Assembly: GCF_014696065.1 (NCBI RefSeq)
Contig: NZ_JACJPL010000002.1
Span: 1-64,000, forward strand
Direction: 5' to 3'
Source: Leptolyngbya sp. FACHB-261
Lineage (GTDB): Bacteria; Cyanobacteriota; Cyanobacteriia; FACHB-261
Length of the DNA stretch: 64,000 nucleotides
Part shown: positions 36,048 through 44,201 of the stretch, one piece after another
Numbering within the stretch: position 1 is the first letter of the stretch
Layout: every line of letters starts with the position of its first letter
Position numbers and translations under genes: made by a program
The notes under the pieces: model-generated
Told to the model about the DNA's origin: nothing
Seen by the model: only the letters and a program-made list of their open reading frames with translations
Database searches by the model: none

Positions 36048-37034
36048 ATGCTGGATGCAACCATTGGTTACATATCACCTGATTACCTGGAGCTTTACGA
36101 CGCCGCTTTTGATCGAGAGGCTATCTTAGCCCTGCGACAAGAACGCCAGGCTAAGTTGTTCGAGCCTCAGGCCAGGCAGTATCACGGCGCAGTTAAGACT
36201 ATTCGAGATCTTCAGAGCGACTGGTCTGACTTTTCAGGAACAGTTGTGAAAGTTGGTCGTGCAGATGAACTTTCAGCAGAACAACAGCAGCGTTTACATG
36301 AGGCTCTCCAAGTCTTTTGCCCTTGGAAAAAAGGTCCGTTTGACCTGTTTGGCATTACCATCGATAGCGAATGGCGTTCCGATTGGAAATGGGCACGGCT
36401 CCTGCCTCACATTCACTCCCTTAAGGATCGCAAAATCGCAGATATCGGTTGCCATAATGGCTATTTCATGTTCCGCATGGCCAATGAGCAACCGGCTTGT
36501 GTCATTGGCTTCGAGCCGGTTGCCAAACACTTTTGGAACTTCCAACTAATCCAAAACATTGTCCAACAGAAAACGCTGACATTTGAGCTGTTGGGGGTGG
36601 AGCATATGCACTTTTACCCCCACTTCTTCGATACGATTTTCTGCTTAGGTATTCTCTACCATCATCCTGACCCGATTGGCCTACTGAGCAAGATGCGGCA
36701 AGCTTTAGCTCCTCACGGTGAAATCATCATCGATTGTCAGGGAATTCCAAGCGAGCTACCTGTAGCGCTGACCCCGCGCAAACGTTATGCCCAAGCACGC
36801 GGCATCTGGTTTCTACCCAGCCAATCCTGCCTGGAGAATTGGCTAGCGCGGGCGGGCTTTACGAATATTCGCTGTTTCTTTGCTGAGCCGCTTTCGGTCG
36901 AGGAGCAGCGTCGCACCGCCTGGGCTGATGTGAATAGCTTGCAGGAATTTCTCAACCCTGATAATCCCTCACTGACTATCGAAGGCTATCCTGCCCCGTG
37001 GCGCTATTACGTCATTGCTACCCGCTCAACCTAA
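36048..37034 (+). CDS. cmoB: tRNA U34 carboxymethyltransferase
   Basis: 328 residues, matching E. coli CmoB in length and sequence landmarks: CPWKKGPFDLFG, DSEWRSDWKWARLLPH, DIGCHNGYFMFRMA (SAM motif), LGILYHHPDPIGLL and EGYPAPWRYYVIA. Three residues known in E. coli to contact the carboxylate of Cx-SAM appear conserved by position: Lys (K95; E. coli K91), Tyr (Y204; E. coli Y200) and Arg (R319; E. coli R315). The enzyme transfers the carboxymethyl group to ho5U34 to give cmo5U34, which lets one tRNA read several codons. Last gene of the operon. Confidence 0.93.
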   Translation: MLDATIGYISPDYLELYDAAFDREAILALRQERQAKLFEPQARQYHGAVKTIRDLQSDWSDFSGTVVKVGRADELSAEQQQRLHEALQVFCPWKKGPFDLFGITIDSEWRSDWKWARLLPHIHSLKDRKIADIGCHNGYFMFRMANEQPACVIGFEPVAKHFWNFQLIQNIVQQKTLTFELLGVEHMHFYPHFFDTIFCLGILYHHPDPIGLLSKMRQALAPHGEIIIDCQGIPSELPVALTPRKRYAQARGIWFLPSQSCLENWLARAGFTNIRCFFAEPLSVEEQRRTAWADVNSLQEFLNPDNPSLTIEGYPAPWRYYVIATRST

Positions 37035-37246
37035 CGAAGATGGTTCCTGCTACTCGTCAGTTTTAACGTGGAAACTCAGGCCAACGCAGCCACTCTATAG
37101 AAGTGGGAGAAAGAGGTGAGAGAATATACGGTCGTGGTAGAAGAGTTCAATGGCTTCGACCTGACTTTCAATCTTGGCTTTCAATCCGACTTTTGATATG
37201 CAACGATACCCGATGACGCCCTAATGACGCTAAATACTAAGGCTCC

Positions 37247-37885
37247 ATGAAACATAGCAAGATAGCAATTCTTCGATGGTTCCTGATTGGACTGCTCATT
37301 GCTTTAGTGATTTGGCTGCTCAATAAAGTTGACATTGAGCAAGTCCGAGAGCGGGTTGATCAGTTTGGCATCTGGGCCCCTGTCATTGTCTTTGGCCTAC
37401 GCTTTACCAGCGTGATTGTGCCAGTATTGCCGGGAACTGCTTACGCGGTTTTGGCGGGCGGGCTGTTCGGATTTGTTCAGGGTTTTCTGGTGATAGCGCT
37501 GGCGGACTTAGCATCCTGTACGTTCAATTTCTACATTGCTCGGCGCTATGGACGGGGCTTAGTTGAAAGATTTGTCGGTCAGCAATTTATGGAGAAGGTC
37601 GATCGCCTGGGCAAACGACATCTGGAACGCAACTTTTTTCTGATGGCAGCCTTTCTGATGACAGGGCTATTCGACTTTGTCACCTACGCTGTAGGACTGA
37701 CCCAAACCTCCTGGCAAAGCTATCTATTAGCGCTCATGGCTAGCATTCTCATTGCCAAGCCCCTCTGGGTAGCGGCTGGAGCTGGAATATTTGAAGGCAG
37801 CCAGCTCCTCTTAGGGTTTGCGCTACTGGCGGCGTTTGGCATTGGCGCTGTGACAGCGGTTGTCCAGCGGCAACCGGATCAGTGA
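37247..37885 (+). CDS. TVP38/TMEM64 family membrane protein
   Basis: 212 residues with about five hydrophobic helices. The SNARE-associated (DedA-like) core is seen in GTAYAVLAGGLFGFVQGFLV and ADLASCTFNFYIARRYGRG; the F-x-x-a-R motif FYIARRYG is the family hallmark. The family is implicated in membrane lipid handling in other bacteria; no function is known for this one. Start ATG at 37247 (MKHSKIAILRW). About 210 bases from cmoB, so it is probably not part of that operon. Confidence 0.85.
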   Translation: MKHSKIAILRWFLIGLLIALVIWLLNKVDIEQVRERVDQFGIWAPVIVFGLRFTSVIVPVLPGTAYAVLAGGLFGFVQGFLVIALADLASCTFNFYIARRYGRGLVERFVGQQFMEKVDRLGKRHLERNFFLMAAFLMTGLFDFVTYAVGLTQTSWQSYLLALMASILIAKPLWVAAGAGIFEGSQLLLGFALLAAFGIGAVTAVVQRQPDQ

Positions 37886-38042
37886 GCCATCGGGCTCAAA
37901 ATGAACCCATTGACAGGTGAGATCGCCTGTGAGCCTTGCCATGAACGATAGTGCGATGAATAACAATAACTTTTGAACCAGATTTTAAGGCTAGATCTTA
38001 AGACCAAATTGCAAACATTCAGAACCACCGGGAGAGCCATCA

Positions 38043-38285
38043 ATGCCACGCGAAGTTACTGACCAAGACGGCATCACTTGGACCTGCGCCCAAGCTTATG
38101 CAGGTCTTTCATCTGACGAAGAAAGCCAAAGCGCTGCGCAAGTCAAAGGAGAACCGGATCTCTATCACGTCGTTTGCACACCGAGTGGGGGCGCTCAATC
38201 TGTACGGCTTCAGTTGAAGGGAAATTGGCAAGAATCCTACTCGGATGAGGAATTGCTTCAGCAAATAGAGACAGGACGCAAGTGA
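38043..38285 (+). CDS. Small hypothetical protein
   Basis: 80 residues starting MPREVTDQDGITWTCAQAYA. The rest is soluble, with a short beta-rich middle (YHVVCTPSGGAQSVRLQLKG) and an acidic helical end. A strand-rich small protein of unknown function; the conserved-looking start suggests a genuine family. It lies 22 bases upstream of the frameshifted gene at 38307 and probably shares its transcript. Confidence 0.65.
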   Translation: MPREVTDQDGITWTCAQAYAGLSSDEESQSAAQVKGEPDLYHVVCTPSGGAQSVRLQLKGNWQESYSDEELLQQIETGRK

Positions 38286-38306
38286 GAACCATCGGGATTC
38301 AATCGA

Positions 38307-38875
38307 ATGCAGATTCGGGACAATGCACAGCAGATTGAGATCTATAACAGCGGTCTTCTGGTATTTCTATACGACGAGGCTAATCGTGAGCTGATCAATC
38401 GAGCCAATCCCGGCTTGCTCGCTGGTTTTGCTGGGGAAGAGGACCTACAGGATGAACGTCTAAAGGAGGTCGCACAGCAAAGGCTCCTGGTTGTCTATGA
38501 GTTGCAACAGGACGATTCGTTGGGCATTGATGTGTCAGTTGGTCCGAGTCTTTCGGAAACGGAAAAGCAATCGGCAGCTTGGTTAGCTCCCCAGATAGCC
38601 GAATCAGTTTGCCCAGTGGCAAGCTATGCATTGAATCCTATGATTCACTCCAACTGGGTTCTGAAACTCCCACTGATCCAGGTGCAGTTCTTGAGGTTCC
38701 ACTAGGAGGTTATGTGCTGACGCTGCATCGGATTGACTACGACGGTTTGAAAGCAATGGGCATGGCTGATCTAAATGATTATCAGGGTCCACAGGAATTT
38801 ATTAGCCTGGCTCCAGAGGCAAAAGCTGACCAGAGTTCCCCCTCAGAGGTTCTTTTGCTTTTTCCAATTTCCTAG
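38307..38875 (+). pseudogene. Hypothetical gene with a one-base frameshift
   Basis: Two overlapping frames read as one protein. The first (38307-38705) is protein-like up to WLAPQ; the second (ending at 38875) is protein-like from SRISLPSGKLCIE on. At 38589-38592 there is a run of four Cs; adding one C gives SAAWLAPPDSRISLPSGKLC in one frame, joining both halves. So either a single C has been lost in this genome or it is a homopolymer sequencing error. The joined product would be about 190 residues, soluble, with an acidic C-terminal end; family not recognised. A programmed -1 frameshift is less likely because there is no classical slippery heptamer. Confidence 0.75.
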
Positions 38876-39263
38876 ACACATCGCAGGCGCAAATACCCTT
38901 CAGCCGTAGCACTCAAGTCGCAGCGACCTGCCCTGCCTCCGAGCGAAGGGTAGCCGGTAGGCAATGTTAAACTTCCCACCAGCCATTAGTTTGCAGTTGC
39001 AATCTGAGGGTCAGTCATCTGGAGCTTGGTTGAGGCTCCAGGTGGCGCTTTGAGAACGTAACTATGAACCGTCGCTTTGCCCGCAAAACGCGCAAGGTTT
39101 AACCCAGTTCTGAAGCCTCAGCCTAAGCGCCTCATTCAAATTCTTCTACAATGCACCCTCGCGCCTTTTGCAGAAATCTGCGAGAGGCGTTTTTTTGCCA
39201 AGACCGATGAGCTACCCCTGCTGGCCAGTTAAAGTGAGAGCAGTCTCATCTGATGAATGTCTC
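38876..39263 (+). ncRNA. Candidate structured non-coding RNA region
   Basis: About 390 bases with no credible gene but clear structure: a 10-bp hairpin (CATCTGGAGC / GCTCCAGGTG) at about 39018-39046 and a strong terminator hairpin at 39162-39196. A 13-codon frame at 39064-39102 ends in a FARK-containing peptide, but it has no ribosome site. The terminator has no gene directly upstream to end, which is what a small RNA gene would look like. No family (6S, tmRNA, RNase P, SRP) could be matched. Confidence 0.35.
39162..39196 (+). terminator. Strong Rho-independent terminator
   Basis: CGCCTTTTGCAGA, loop AA, TCTGCGAGAGGCG and seven Ts. The stem has 13 pairs with two G-U. It lies about 285 bases after the frameshifted gene and 68 bases before the Uma2 gene, so it closes whatever is transcribed from 38.9-39.15 kb. 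Confidence 0.85.
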
Positions 39264-39854
39264 ATGAGTGTTGTGACGCCCAAGCGGTTCACCGTCGATG
39301 AATATCACCAGCTGATCAAACTCGGTTTTTTGACGGAGGGAGATCGGATTGAGTTGATTCGCGGGGAACTGATTCAGATGGCTGCGAAGGGAACACCTCA
39401 TACGGTCTGTAGTTCCATCCTGTATCGCCAATTAGATCGGCTTTTGGGAGACAGAGCTGTCATTCGTGGGCAAGATCCGATTACTCTCTCCAATCAGAGT
39501 GAGCCCGAGCCGGATGTTGTTATCGCACGAGGCAGAGATGAGGATTACTTGGCTCATCATCCTTATCCTGAAGACCTTTTGTTAGTCGTCGAGATCTCGG
39601 ACACGACGCTAGACTACGACCAAACCACAAAGCTGGCTTTGTATGCTGAAGCAAGAATTCCTAATTATTGGATCGTGAATCTGCAAGCTCGTCAGTTGGA
39701 GCGCTACAGCCAACCCTACGAAACGAGCCAAGGCAAGTTCAACTATCTCAACAAGCAAATCTCTCTTGCAAACCAGTTAGTTTCCATCCCTGGTTTTGGA
39801 GATGCGACGCTGAACTTGAACCGAGTTTTCCTAGAAAGTGCCATTGATAAGTGA
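39264..39854 (+). CDS. Uma2 family endonuclease-like protein
   Basis: 196 residues from the ATG at 39264 (MSVVTPKRFTVDEYHQL). The Uma2 (DUF820) landmarks are present: IELIRGELIQMAAKGTPH, SEPEPDVVIARGRDEDYL, DLLLVVEISDTTLDYDQTTK and YAEARIPNYWIVNL. The D-x(n)-E-x-K-like nuclease core is complete (E, D, E, K). Uma2 genes are present in many copies in cyanobacteria and are of unknown physiological role. A terminator lies 68 bases upstream. Confidence 0.9.
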   Translation: MSVVTPKRFTVDEYHQLIKLGFLTEGDRIELIRGELIQMAAKGTPHTVCSSILYRQLDRLLGDRAVIRGQDPITLSNQSEPEPDVVIARGRDEDYLAHHPYPEDLLLVVEISDTTLDYDQTTKLALYAEARIPNYWIVNLQARQLERYSQPYETSQGKFNYLNKQISLANQLVSIPGFGDATLNLNRVFLESAIDK

Positions 39855-39946
39855 ACGGTCAGAATAGAAGCTTTAAATGAGGGGATTTGCCTTAAGCACA
39901 AAGGAATTAAGTGCTACACTCGGAGCGCTTTTCCCCGATGGCAGCG

Positions 39947-40717
39947 ATGGTCAATTCCCCAACAGAGACATCCAGCAAGCAACATCCAACAGCAGCCCTG
40001 ATCGTTGGCGCGGGTCAGGGAATTGGTTTAGAGTTTGTGCGCCAATTGCTACAGGACAACCGTGCCGAACGCATCTACGCCACCTATCGCAACCCACACT
40101 CAGAGCTAGTGACGCTTGCCGATTCTCGCTTGCGTTGTCTGCCTCTCGACATTACTGAAGAGACACAGATTGCCACTGTCGTTCAAGAAATCCAAACAGA
40201 AACAGCAGCACTCCATACTGTCATTAACTGCGTAGGCGTGCTGCATGAAGGCACCATCCAACCGGAGAAGAACTTGCGACAACTGAATGTAGAGCAACTC
40301 ACGCGCTACTTTCAAGTGAATAGCATTGGTGCAGTGCTATTGGCAAAACATATCCAGCCCCTGTTGAAACATAAGGACCGCGCCATCTTAGCGACCATCT
40401 CTGCCAAAGTCGGCAGTATTGGCGATAACCAATTGGGCGGCTGGTATGGTTATCGTGCCTCGAAAGCAGCATTAAATATGTTCATGCGAACCACCGCAAT
40501 TGAATATAAGCGAACCTGCCCACAGGCCATCGTTGTCACCCTCCATCCCGGCACAACCGACACCCAATTATCTCGCCCCTTTCAGCGCAGCGTTCCACCA
40601 GAAAAACTATTCTCTGTTGAGCGGACAGTTCAGCAACTGCTGACTGTTTTAGAGCAACTACAAGCAAGCGATAGTGGCGAATTCTTCTCCTGGGACGGCA
40701 GCCGCTTACCCTGGTAA
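39947..40717 (+). CDS. Short-chain dehydrogenase/reductase (SDR)
   Basis: 256 residues from the ATG at 39947 (MVNSPTETSSKQHPTAALIV); starts at 39911 and 39938 are possible. Classical SDR elements are complete: GAGQGIGLEFV (NAD(P) binding), VINCVGVLHEG, catalytic Ser in ATISAKVGSIG, YGYRASKAAL (Tyr-x-x-x-Lys), and HPGTTDTQLSRPF after it. The C-terminal GEFFSWDGSRLPW is typical of the CsgA-like SDRs. Substrate unknown. It ends 16 bases from a minus-strand hypothetical gene. Confidence 0.88.
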   Translation: MVNSPTETSSKQHPTAALIVGAGQGIGLEFVRQLLQDNRAERIYATYRNPHSELVTLADSRLRCLPLDITEETQIATVVQEIQTETAALHTVINCVGVLHEGTIQPEKNLRQLNVEQLTRYFQVNSIGAVLLAKHIQPLLKHKDRAILATISAKVGSIGDNQLGGWYGYRASKAALNMFMRTTAIEYKRTCPQAIVVTLHPGTTDTQLSRPFQRSVPPEKLFSVERTVQQLLTVLEQLQASDSGEFFSWDGSRLPW

Positions 40718-40732
40718 GTTCGAAGCTTGGGT

Positions 40733-41218
40733 TCAGGAGACAGTTGTAGTTAAGCTCGGTTGGTTACGAGCAGCACCCGCCAACACCAAACAGAGGATCG
40801 TAATTGCCCTCTGCCATTCCTTCCGAATTACTGGCTCCTCCACAGAATCAAACAGACTAACCAAGCGAGGAATGGCCTGCTCCAAGGCAGCAGAAGGCAC
40901 CGAGCGATGTAAGTCAATCAGATGTGTCAAGCTTTCTTGCCGATTCAAGAAATTAACGACCCAACGAGTCGTATGGTCGGGACTATCGGGTACACGCTGC
41001 ATTCCTAGTTCAAACTTCAACCAATGATAAAAAGGTGGTAGACGTTCGGCCAGGATTGCTCCGGCGGTTGGCAGAGTCTGCCGCAAAAGCCCAACATCTA
41101 ATCTACTCAACTGCTCCTGAATCGAAGATTCTACCAGCAATTCCTGTTGGCTCAAGGACAGCAATCTTTCAACTTCCTGCACAGAAAAATCAAGCTGTTG
41201 GGCAAACGTAAGCAACAT
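40733..41218 (-). CDS. Hypothetical protein
   Basis: 161 residues, mostly alpha-helical (FSVQEVERLLSLSQQELLVE; VVNFLNRQESLTHLIDLHRS) with a more hydrophobic end (AITILCLVLAGAARN). No recognised motif, signal peptide or metal site. It is convergent with the SDR gene and divergent from the next SDR, so it is likely its own transcript. A single hydrophobic segment near the C-terminus is too short to be sure of membrane insertion. Confidence 0.55.
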   Translation of the reverse strand: MLLTFAQQLDFSVQEVERLLSLSQQELLVESSIQEQLSRLDVGLLRQTLPTAGAILAERLPPFYHWLKFELGMQRVPDSPDHTTRWVVNFLNRQESLTHLIDLHRSVPSAALEQAIPRLVSLFDSVEEPVIRKEWQRAITILCLVLAGAARNQPSLTTTVS

Positions 41219-41318
41219 TTCTTTCGTTTCGTAATGGCCTTAAGTTCAAGTTATCAATCGGTTGATTGCGCGTCTCTGAGCTACCTCATAGACACAGATC
41301 AATCCCCCTAGCAAGTTT

Positions 41319-41394
41319 TGCTGTTATGCTCACGCTTAGGCTGTACAACGGAGACTTCAAGTCAAAACTGGGTGCAAATCCCCCAACAACAGCA
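41319..41394 (+). promoter_or_regulatory. Folded leader element upstream of SDR gene
   Basis: TGCTGTT at 41319-41325 pairs exactly with AACAGCA at 41388-41394, enclosing 62 bases that include GGGTGCAAATCCC. The last base is 8 bases before the ATG at 41403, so the closing stem could occlude or expose the start. It has the length of a tRNA but not its arms, and the inner GGTGCAAATCC resembles part of cobalamin riboswitches without the rest. Confidence 0.25.
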
Positions 41395-41402
41395 GGAAAA
41401 TC

Positions 41403-42008
41403 ATGAAAGTAGTTGTCATTGGTGCAACTGGAACTATCGGTCAGGCCATCATTCAAGCTCTCTCAACTCGTCACCAAATCGTGCAGGTGGGCCGATCTAA
41501 GGGGGAGTATCAGGTGGACATGACCTCAAAAGACTCAGTGCAAAAACTCTTCGAGACAATTGCTCCGTTTGATGCCGTTATTAGTGCAGCGGGTCAAGCT
41601 AGATTCAAGCCTCTGGAAGCCTTGACCGACGAAGACTTTCAATTCAGCCTGGGTCACAAGTTAATGGGCCAAGTCAATCTGGTAAGGGTAGGGCTAGGTT
41701 ATGTCAACGACAATGGCTCATTCACCCTAACGAGCGGAGTTCTAGCTGGCGAACCAATGCCTGGTAGTGCTGCCATTAGCCTAGTGAATGCAGGAGTGGA
41801 GGGCTTTGCAAGGGCAGCAGCTTTGGAAGCACCCCGTAGTATTCGGGTCAATGTTGTCAGTCCGCCCTGGGTGAGCGAGACACTAGAGGCAATGGGCAAG
41901 AGCGGGTCTGATGGTCTGCCAGCTGCGCAGGTCGCTGCGGCTTATGTAGAGAGTGTAGAAAGCCAGCGCACAGGCGAGATTCTAGACGCTCGATCCTTCG
42001 GTTCTTAA
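41403..42008 (+). CDS. SDR-like protein lacking the catalytic Tyr-Lys
   Basis: 201 residues with an N-terminal GATGTIGQAI nucleotide motif and VISAAGQARFKPL. Where SDRs have Y-x-x-x-K this protein reads SAAISLVNAGVEG, so Tyr and Lys are replaced by Ile and Asn; the preceding Ser (TLTSGVLAG) is kept. It therefore may not be an ordinary oxidoreductase, or it belongs to the short SDR branch that tolerates these changes. The C-terminus ends GEILDARSFGS, typical of that branch. A leader hairpin precedes it. Confidence 0.8.
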   Translation: MKVVVIGATGTIGQAIIQALSTRHQIVQVGRSKGEYQVDMTSKDSVQKLFETIAPFDAVISAAGQARFKPLEALTDEDFQFSLGHKLMGQVNLVRVGLGYVNDNGSFTLTSGVLAGEPMPGSAAISLVNAGVEGFARAAALEAPRSIRVNVVSPPWVSETLEAMGKSGSDGLPAAQVAAAYVESVESQRTGEILDARSFGS

Positions 42009-42086
42009 GGCATTGAGTTACAACGACTCAAAACCCTGAAGCTAGAGAGTTTAACTTGAATTAGGAAATAGATAGAAGCAAACCCT

Positions 42087-42794
42087 ATGGCTCTTTTACC
42101 GGCCTGGTATTTTGATGAATCTAAAATGGCTGGGGTTGATTTTAAATCTATAGACCAGGTCGAAGCATTTGACCAAAAGCAGCTATCCAGCACACCTGAG
42201 AAAGAGCAGGCTTTGGTAGCGCGGCTGGGAATTGGCTCAGGTCACACAGTTGTCGATTTGGGAGCAGGAACTGGTGCCTTTGCGATTCGGGCTGCGCTCA
42301 GTGGCGCTGCCGTGGTTCATGCTGTGGATATCTCACAGGCAATGCTCACTTATGCCGAGAATAAAGCGCAGCAAGCGGGGGTTGAGCAGATCCAATTTCA
42401 CCGAGCTGGGTTCTTAACTTATGACCACGAGGGCAACTTAGCTGACTTTGTGATCAGCAAGTATGCACTGCATATCCTGCCCGATTTTTGGAAGATGGTT
42501 GCGTTTCTACAGATTGCCTCGATTTTGAAACCAGGCGGTGTTTTCTACTTACGCGATGTCATCTTTTCGTTTCCTCCTTCTCAATACGAAGCTGGCATCA
42601 ATGCTTGGATTGAGCGGGCCGCTAAACCAGAGGGCTGGACAGCTAGCGACTATGAGCTGCACGTGCGAGAAGAACACAGTACGTTTGCCTGGATAATTGA
42701 AGGGATGCTGACCCGAGCTGGTTTCGAGGTCGCAGAAGCCAATTACTTGTCGCCAACTGCTGCTGAATACCGCTGCATTAAGTCAGGCATTTAG
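42087..42794 (+). CDS. Class I SAM-dependent methyltransferase
   Basis: 235 residues. The SAM motif is TVVDLGAGTGAFAIRAA, followed by VHAVDISQAMLTYAENKAQQ (acidic loop II) and LADFVISKYALHILPDFWK. The methyl acceptor cannot be predicted; the residues after LKPGGVFYLRDVIFSFPP are typical of small-molecule methyltransferases. ATG at 42087 follows about 80 bases after the SDR-like gene on the same strand, so both may be one transcript. Confidence 0.85.
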   Translation: MALLPAWYFDESKMAGVDFKSIDQVEAFDQKQLSSTPEKEQALVARLGIGSGHTVVDLGAGTGAFAIRAALSGAAVVHAVDISQAMLTYAENKAQQAGVEQIQFHRAGFLTYDHEGNLADFVISKYALHILPDFWKMVAFLQIASILKPGGVFYLRDVIFSFPPSQYEAGINAWIERAAKPEGWTASDYELHVREEHSTFAWIIEGMLTRAGFEVAEANYLSPTAAEYRCIKSGI

Positions 42795-42861
42795 TGAGAT
42801 AAAACAACCAAGTGCAAAACAACCAAGAATTGCTGAATTAAAGATTACACCTCAGCCGCAT

Positions 42862-43512
42862 TTAATCTGCGCCCAGTAAGGGAGGACGCAGGCACAGATA
42901 GGCTAGAGGGCCAAACAACGGGATGAAAGCAACCAGGCGAAAGAGCTGAGAATCGCTACTCAAACCCCGGCGTGCCATGTCGTCACTCAACAAGGTTGGA
43001 AAGGGAAACAGGAAGCAAAACAGAAGAAACGCCAAACTCATGGCGTGAACAAAACGGTTCGTTTGAAACTCCTGACTAAAGGCTGACCAATCACCAAAGA
43101 ATAAGGCGAACGCTAGCAAAACAATCGTGCTAAAGGCCAAAATAAGGCCGGTCGAACGTGAATCCAGCCACTTCAACCAGGTGTCTTTGTGCCCCGAGAA
43201 ACTTTGATTGGGCTCACGCAGGGCTAGGTAGGGAATCAGGCCAAGCACTCCTGTTGCAACAGAGGCCAGCATAAAGGCCCAGGCAGGCACTCGCTGCATC
43301 CTGCCATCGGCAAAGGTCAGGCAACTGTAGATCAGTAACCAGATGCCAACCAGGCTGAACAGCGACACAATCACCGGATTAATAGTCGGTATTTGGCCCG
43401 AAAGCAGGGTTTGCAGCGGCTGAAAGGTGTCCGGCTGGACTGGAGGAGCAAACAGCAGCACATAGACAATAAAGCCAAGCCAGATCAACCAGAGCAGCAG
43501 TTTCCGTCCCAT
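42862..43512 (-). CDS. Multi-pass membrane protein
   Basis: 216 residues with about six hydrophobic helices (WLIWLGFIVYVLLFA; IVSLFSLVGIWLLIYSCL; AFMLASVATGVLGLIPYLAL; GLILAFSTIVLLAFALFFG; AMSLAFLLFCFLFPF; LVAFIPLFGPLAYLC). Conserved-looking loops include YLALREPNQSF and TNRFVHAMSLAF. I do not recognise a family with confidence. Alone on this strand; convergent with the methyltransferase. Confidence 0.7.
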   Translation of the reverse strand: MGRKLLLWLIWLGFIVYVLLFAPPVQPDTFQPLQTLLSGQIPTINPVIVSLFSLVGIWLLIYSCLTFADGRMQRVPAWAFMLASVATGVLGLIPYLALREPNQSFSGHKDTWLKWLDSRSTGLILAFSTIVLLAFALFFGDWSAFSQEFQTNRFVHAMSLAFLLFCFLFPFPTLLSDDMARRGLSSDSQLFRLVAFIPLFGPLAYLCLRPPLLGAD

Positions 43513-43727
43513 AGTTCCCTACACTTCTTCCTACGCACGCCTCCATTGTTGAAGCCCAAGCCAGCTGCAAACACTTCCTGGAGGCGGATACCAGGTCGTT
43601 GCGACCTATACATTGCTTTTGGCGTGCCAGAGGATTGCATTTCGAGTGAGATCTAGTTAACTAACGCATCAGCAATAGACTTAGGTGCCTGTATGCTGAG
43701 CTAGAAATTGCGTTATGAAGTACGAAT

Positions 43728-44201
43728 CTACTGTAAGAAAACCCAGCTACTGAACATAGCGGCTTGACCACAGGCTTGGTTTTGCTGATCGAGTAAATTC
43801 CAAATGGTTGCCTGTTCAATTGAAAAACGACGTCCAGTTTTACTGATACGAACGCCACTATAATCATCAATGTAACCCTGAGCAGCAACAGTGGTTAACA
43901 GGCGTTGCCGTTCTGACTGATGCACTGGTTCGGCTGAAAGGCGAGAAGGCATTTGGATGAGTTCCTGCCAGGAAAGTTCGAAAAGCCGCAAGGCCGTATT
44001 GTTGCCATAGGTGAAAATGGGTTCTGGCGCGTTGCTGTGGGAAAGTACCACAAAGGGAGCATAGAACAGTTGCTGAGCTTGCTCCTGCAGTGAGAGTTTC
44101 GGGTCGAGCAAGGTCTTGCCAGTCCAGTGCGAAAAGTTGTCAAGCAGAATTGCTGCATGGTTGACCAAGAAATCATTGTGTTGACTGGGTTGAGGGAGCA
44201 T
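43728..44201 (-). CDS. MEKHLA domain protein
   Basis: 157 residues, the length of a stand-alone MEKHLA domain (a PAS-related fold): ILLDNFSHWTGKTLLDPKLS, LFYAPFVVLSHSNAPEPIFT, YGNNTALRLFELSWQELIQM, PSRLSAEPVHQSERQRLLTT and YSGVRISKTGRRFSIEQATI. MEKHLA domains are found in plant HD-ZIP III factors and in bacterial PAS-like proteins. No effector domain is attached, so it could be a ligand-binding protein. Confidence 0.88.
   Translation of the reverse strand: MLPQPSQHNDFLVNHAAILLDNFSHWTGKTLLDPKLSLQEQAQQLFYAPFVVLSHSNAPEPIFTYGNNTALRLFELSWQELIQMPSRLSAEPVHQSERQRLLTTVAAQGYIDDYSGVRISKTGRRFSIEQATIWNLLDQQNQACGQAAMFSSWVFLQ

Noticed and set aside
38541-38600. Programmed -1 ribosomal frameshift in the split gene
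   Set aside because: No X-XXY-YYZ heptamer at the junction; a single missing C in a homopolymer explains it more simply.
39064-39102. Short frame ending in FARK-like peptide, recalling the tmRNA tag
   Set aside because: The tag should begin ANNIV and end in small hydrophobic residues; no T-arm or CCA end lies downstream, so it is not tmRNA.
41370-41384. Cobalamin riboswitch core (GGTGCAAATCC)
   Set aside because: The B12 box and the remaining paired elements are absent; only one short piece resembles it.
41319-41394. Possible tRNA of 76 bases
   Set aside because: Ends pair, and a T-loop-like TGCAAAT occurs, but no D-arm or anticodon arm can be formed and the acceptor is displaced from the T-arm.
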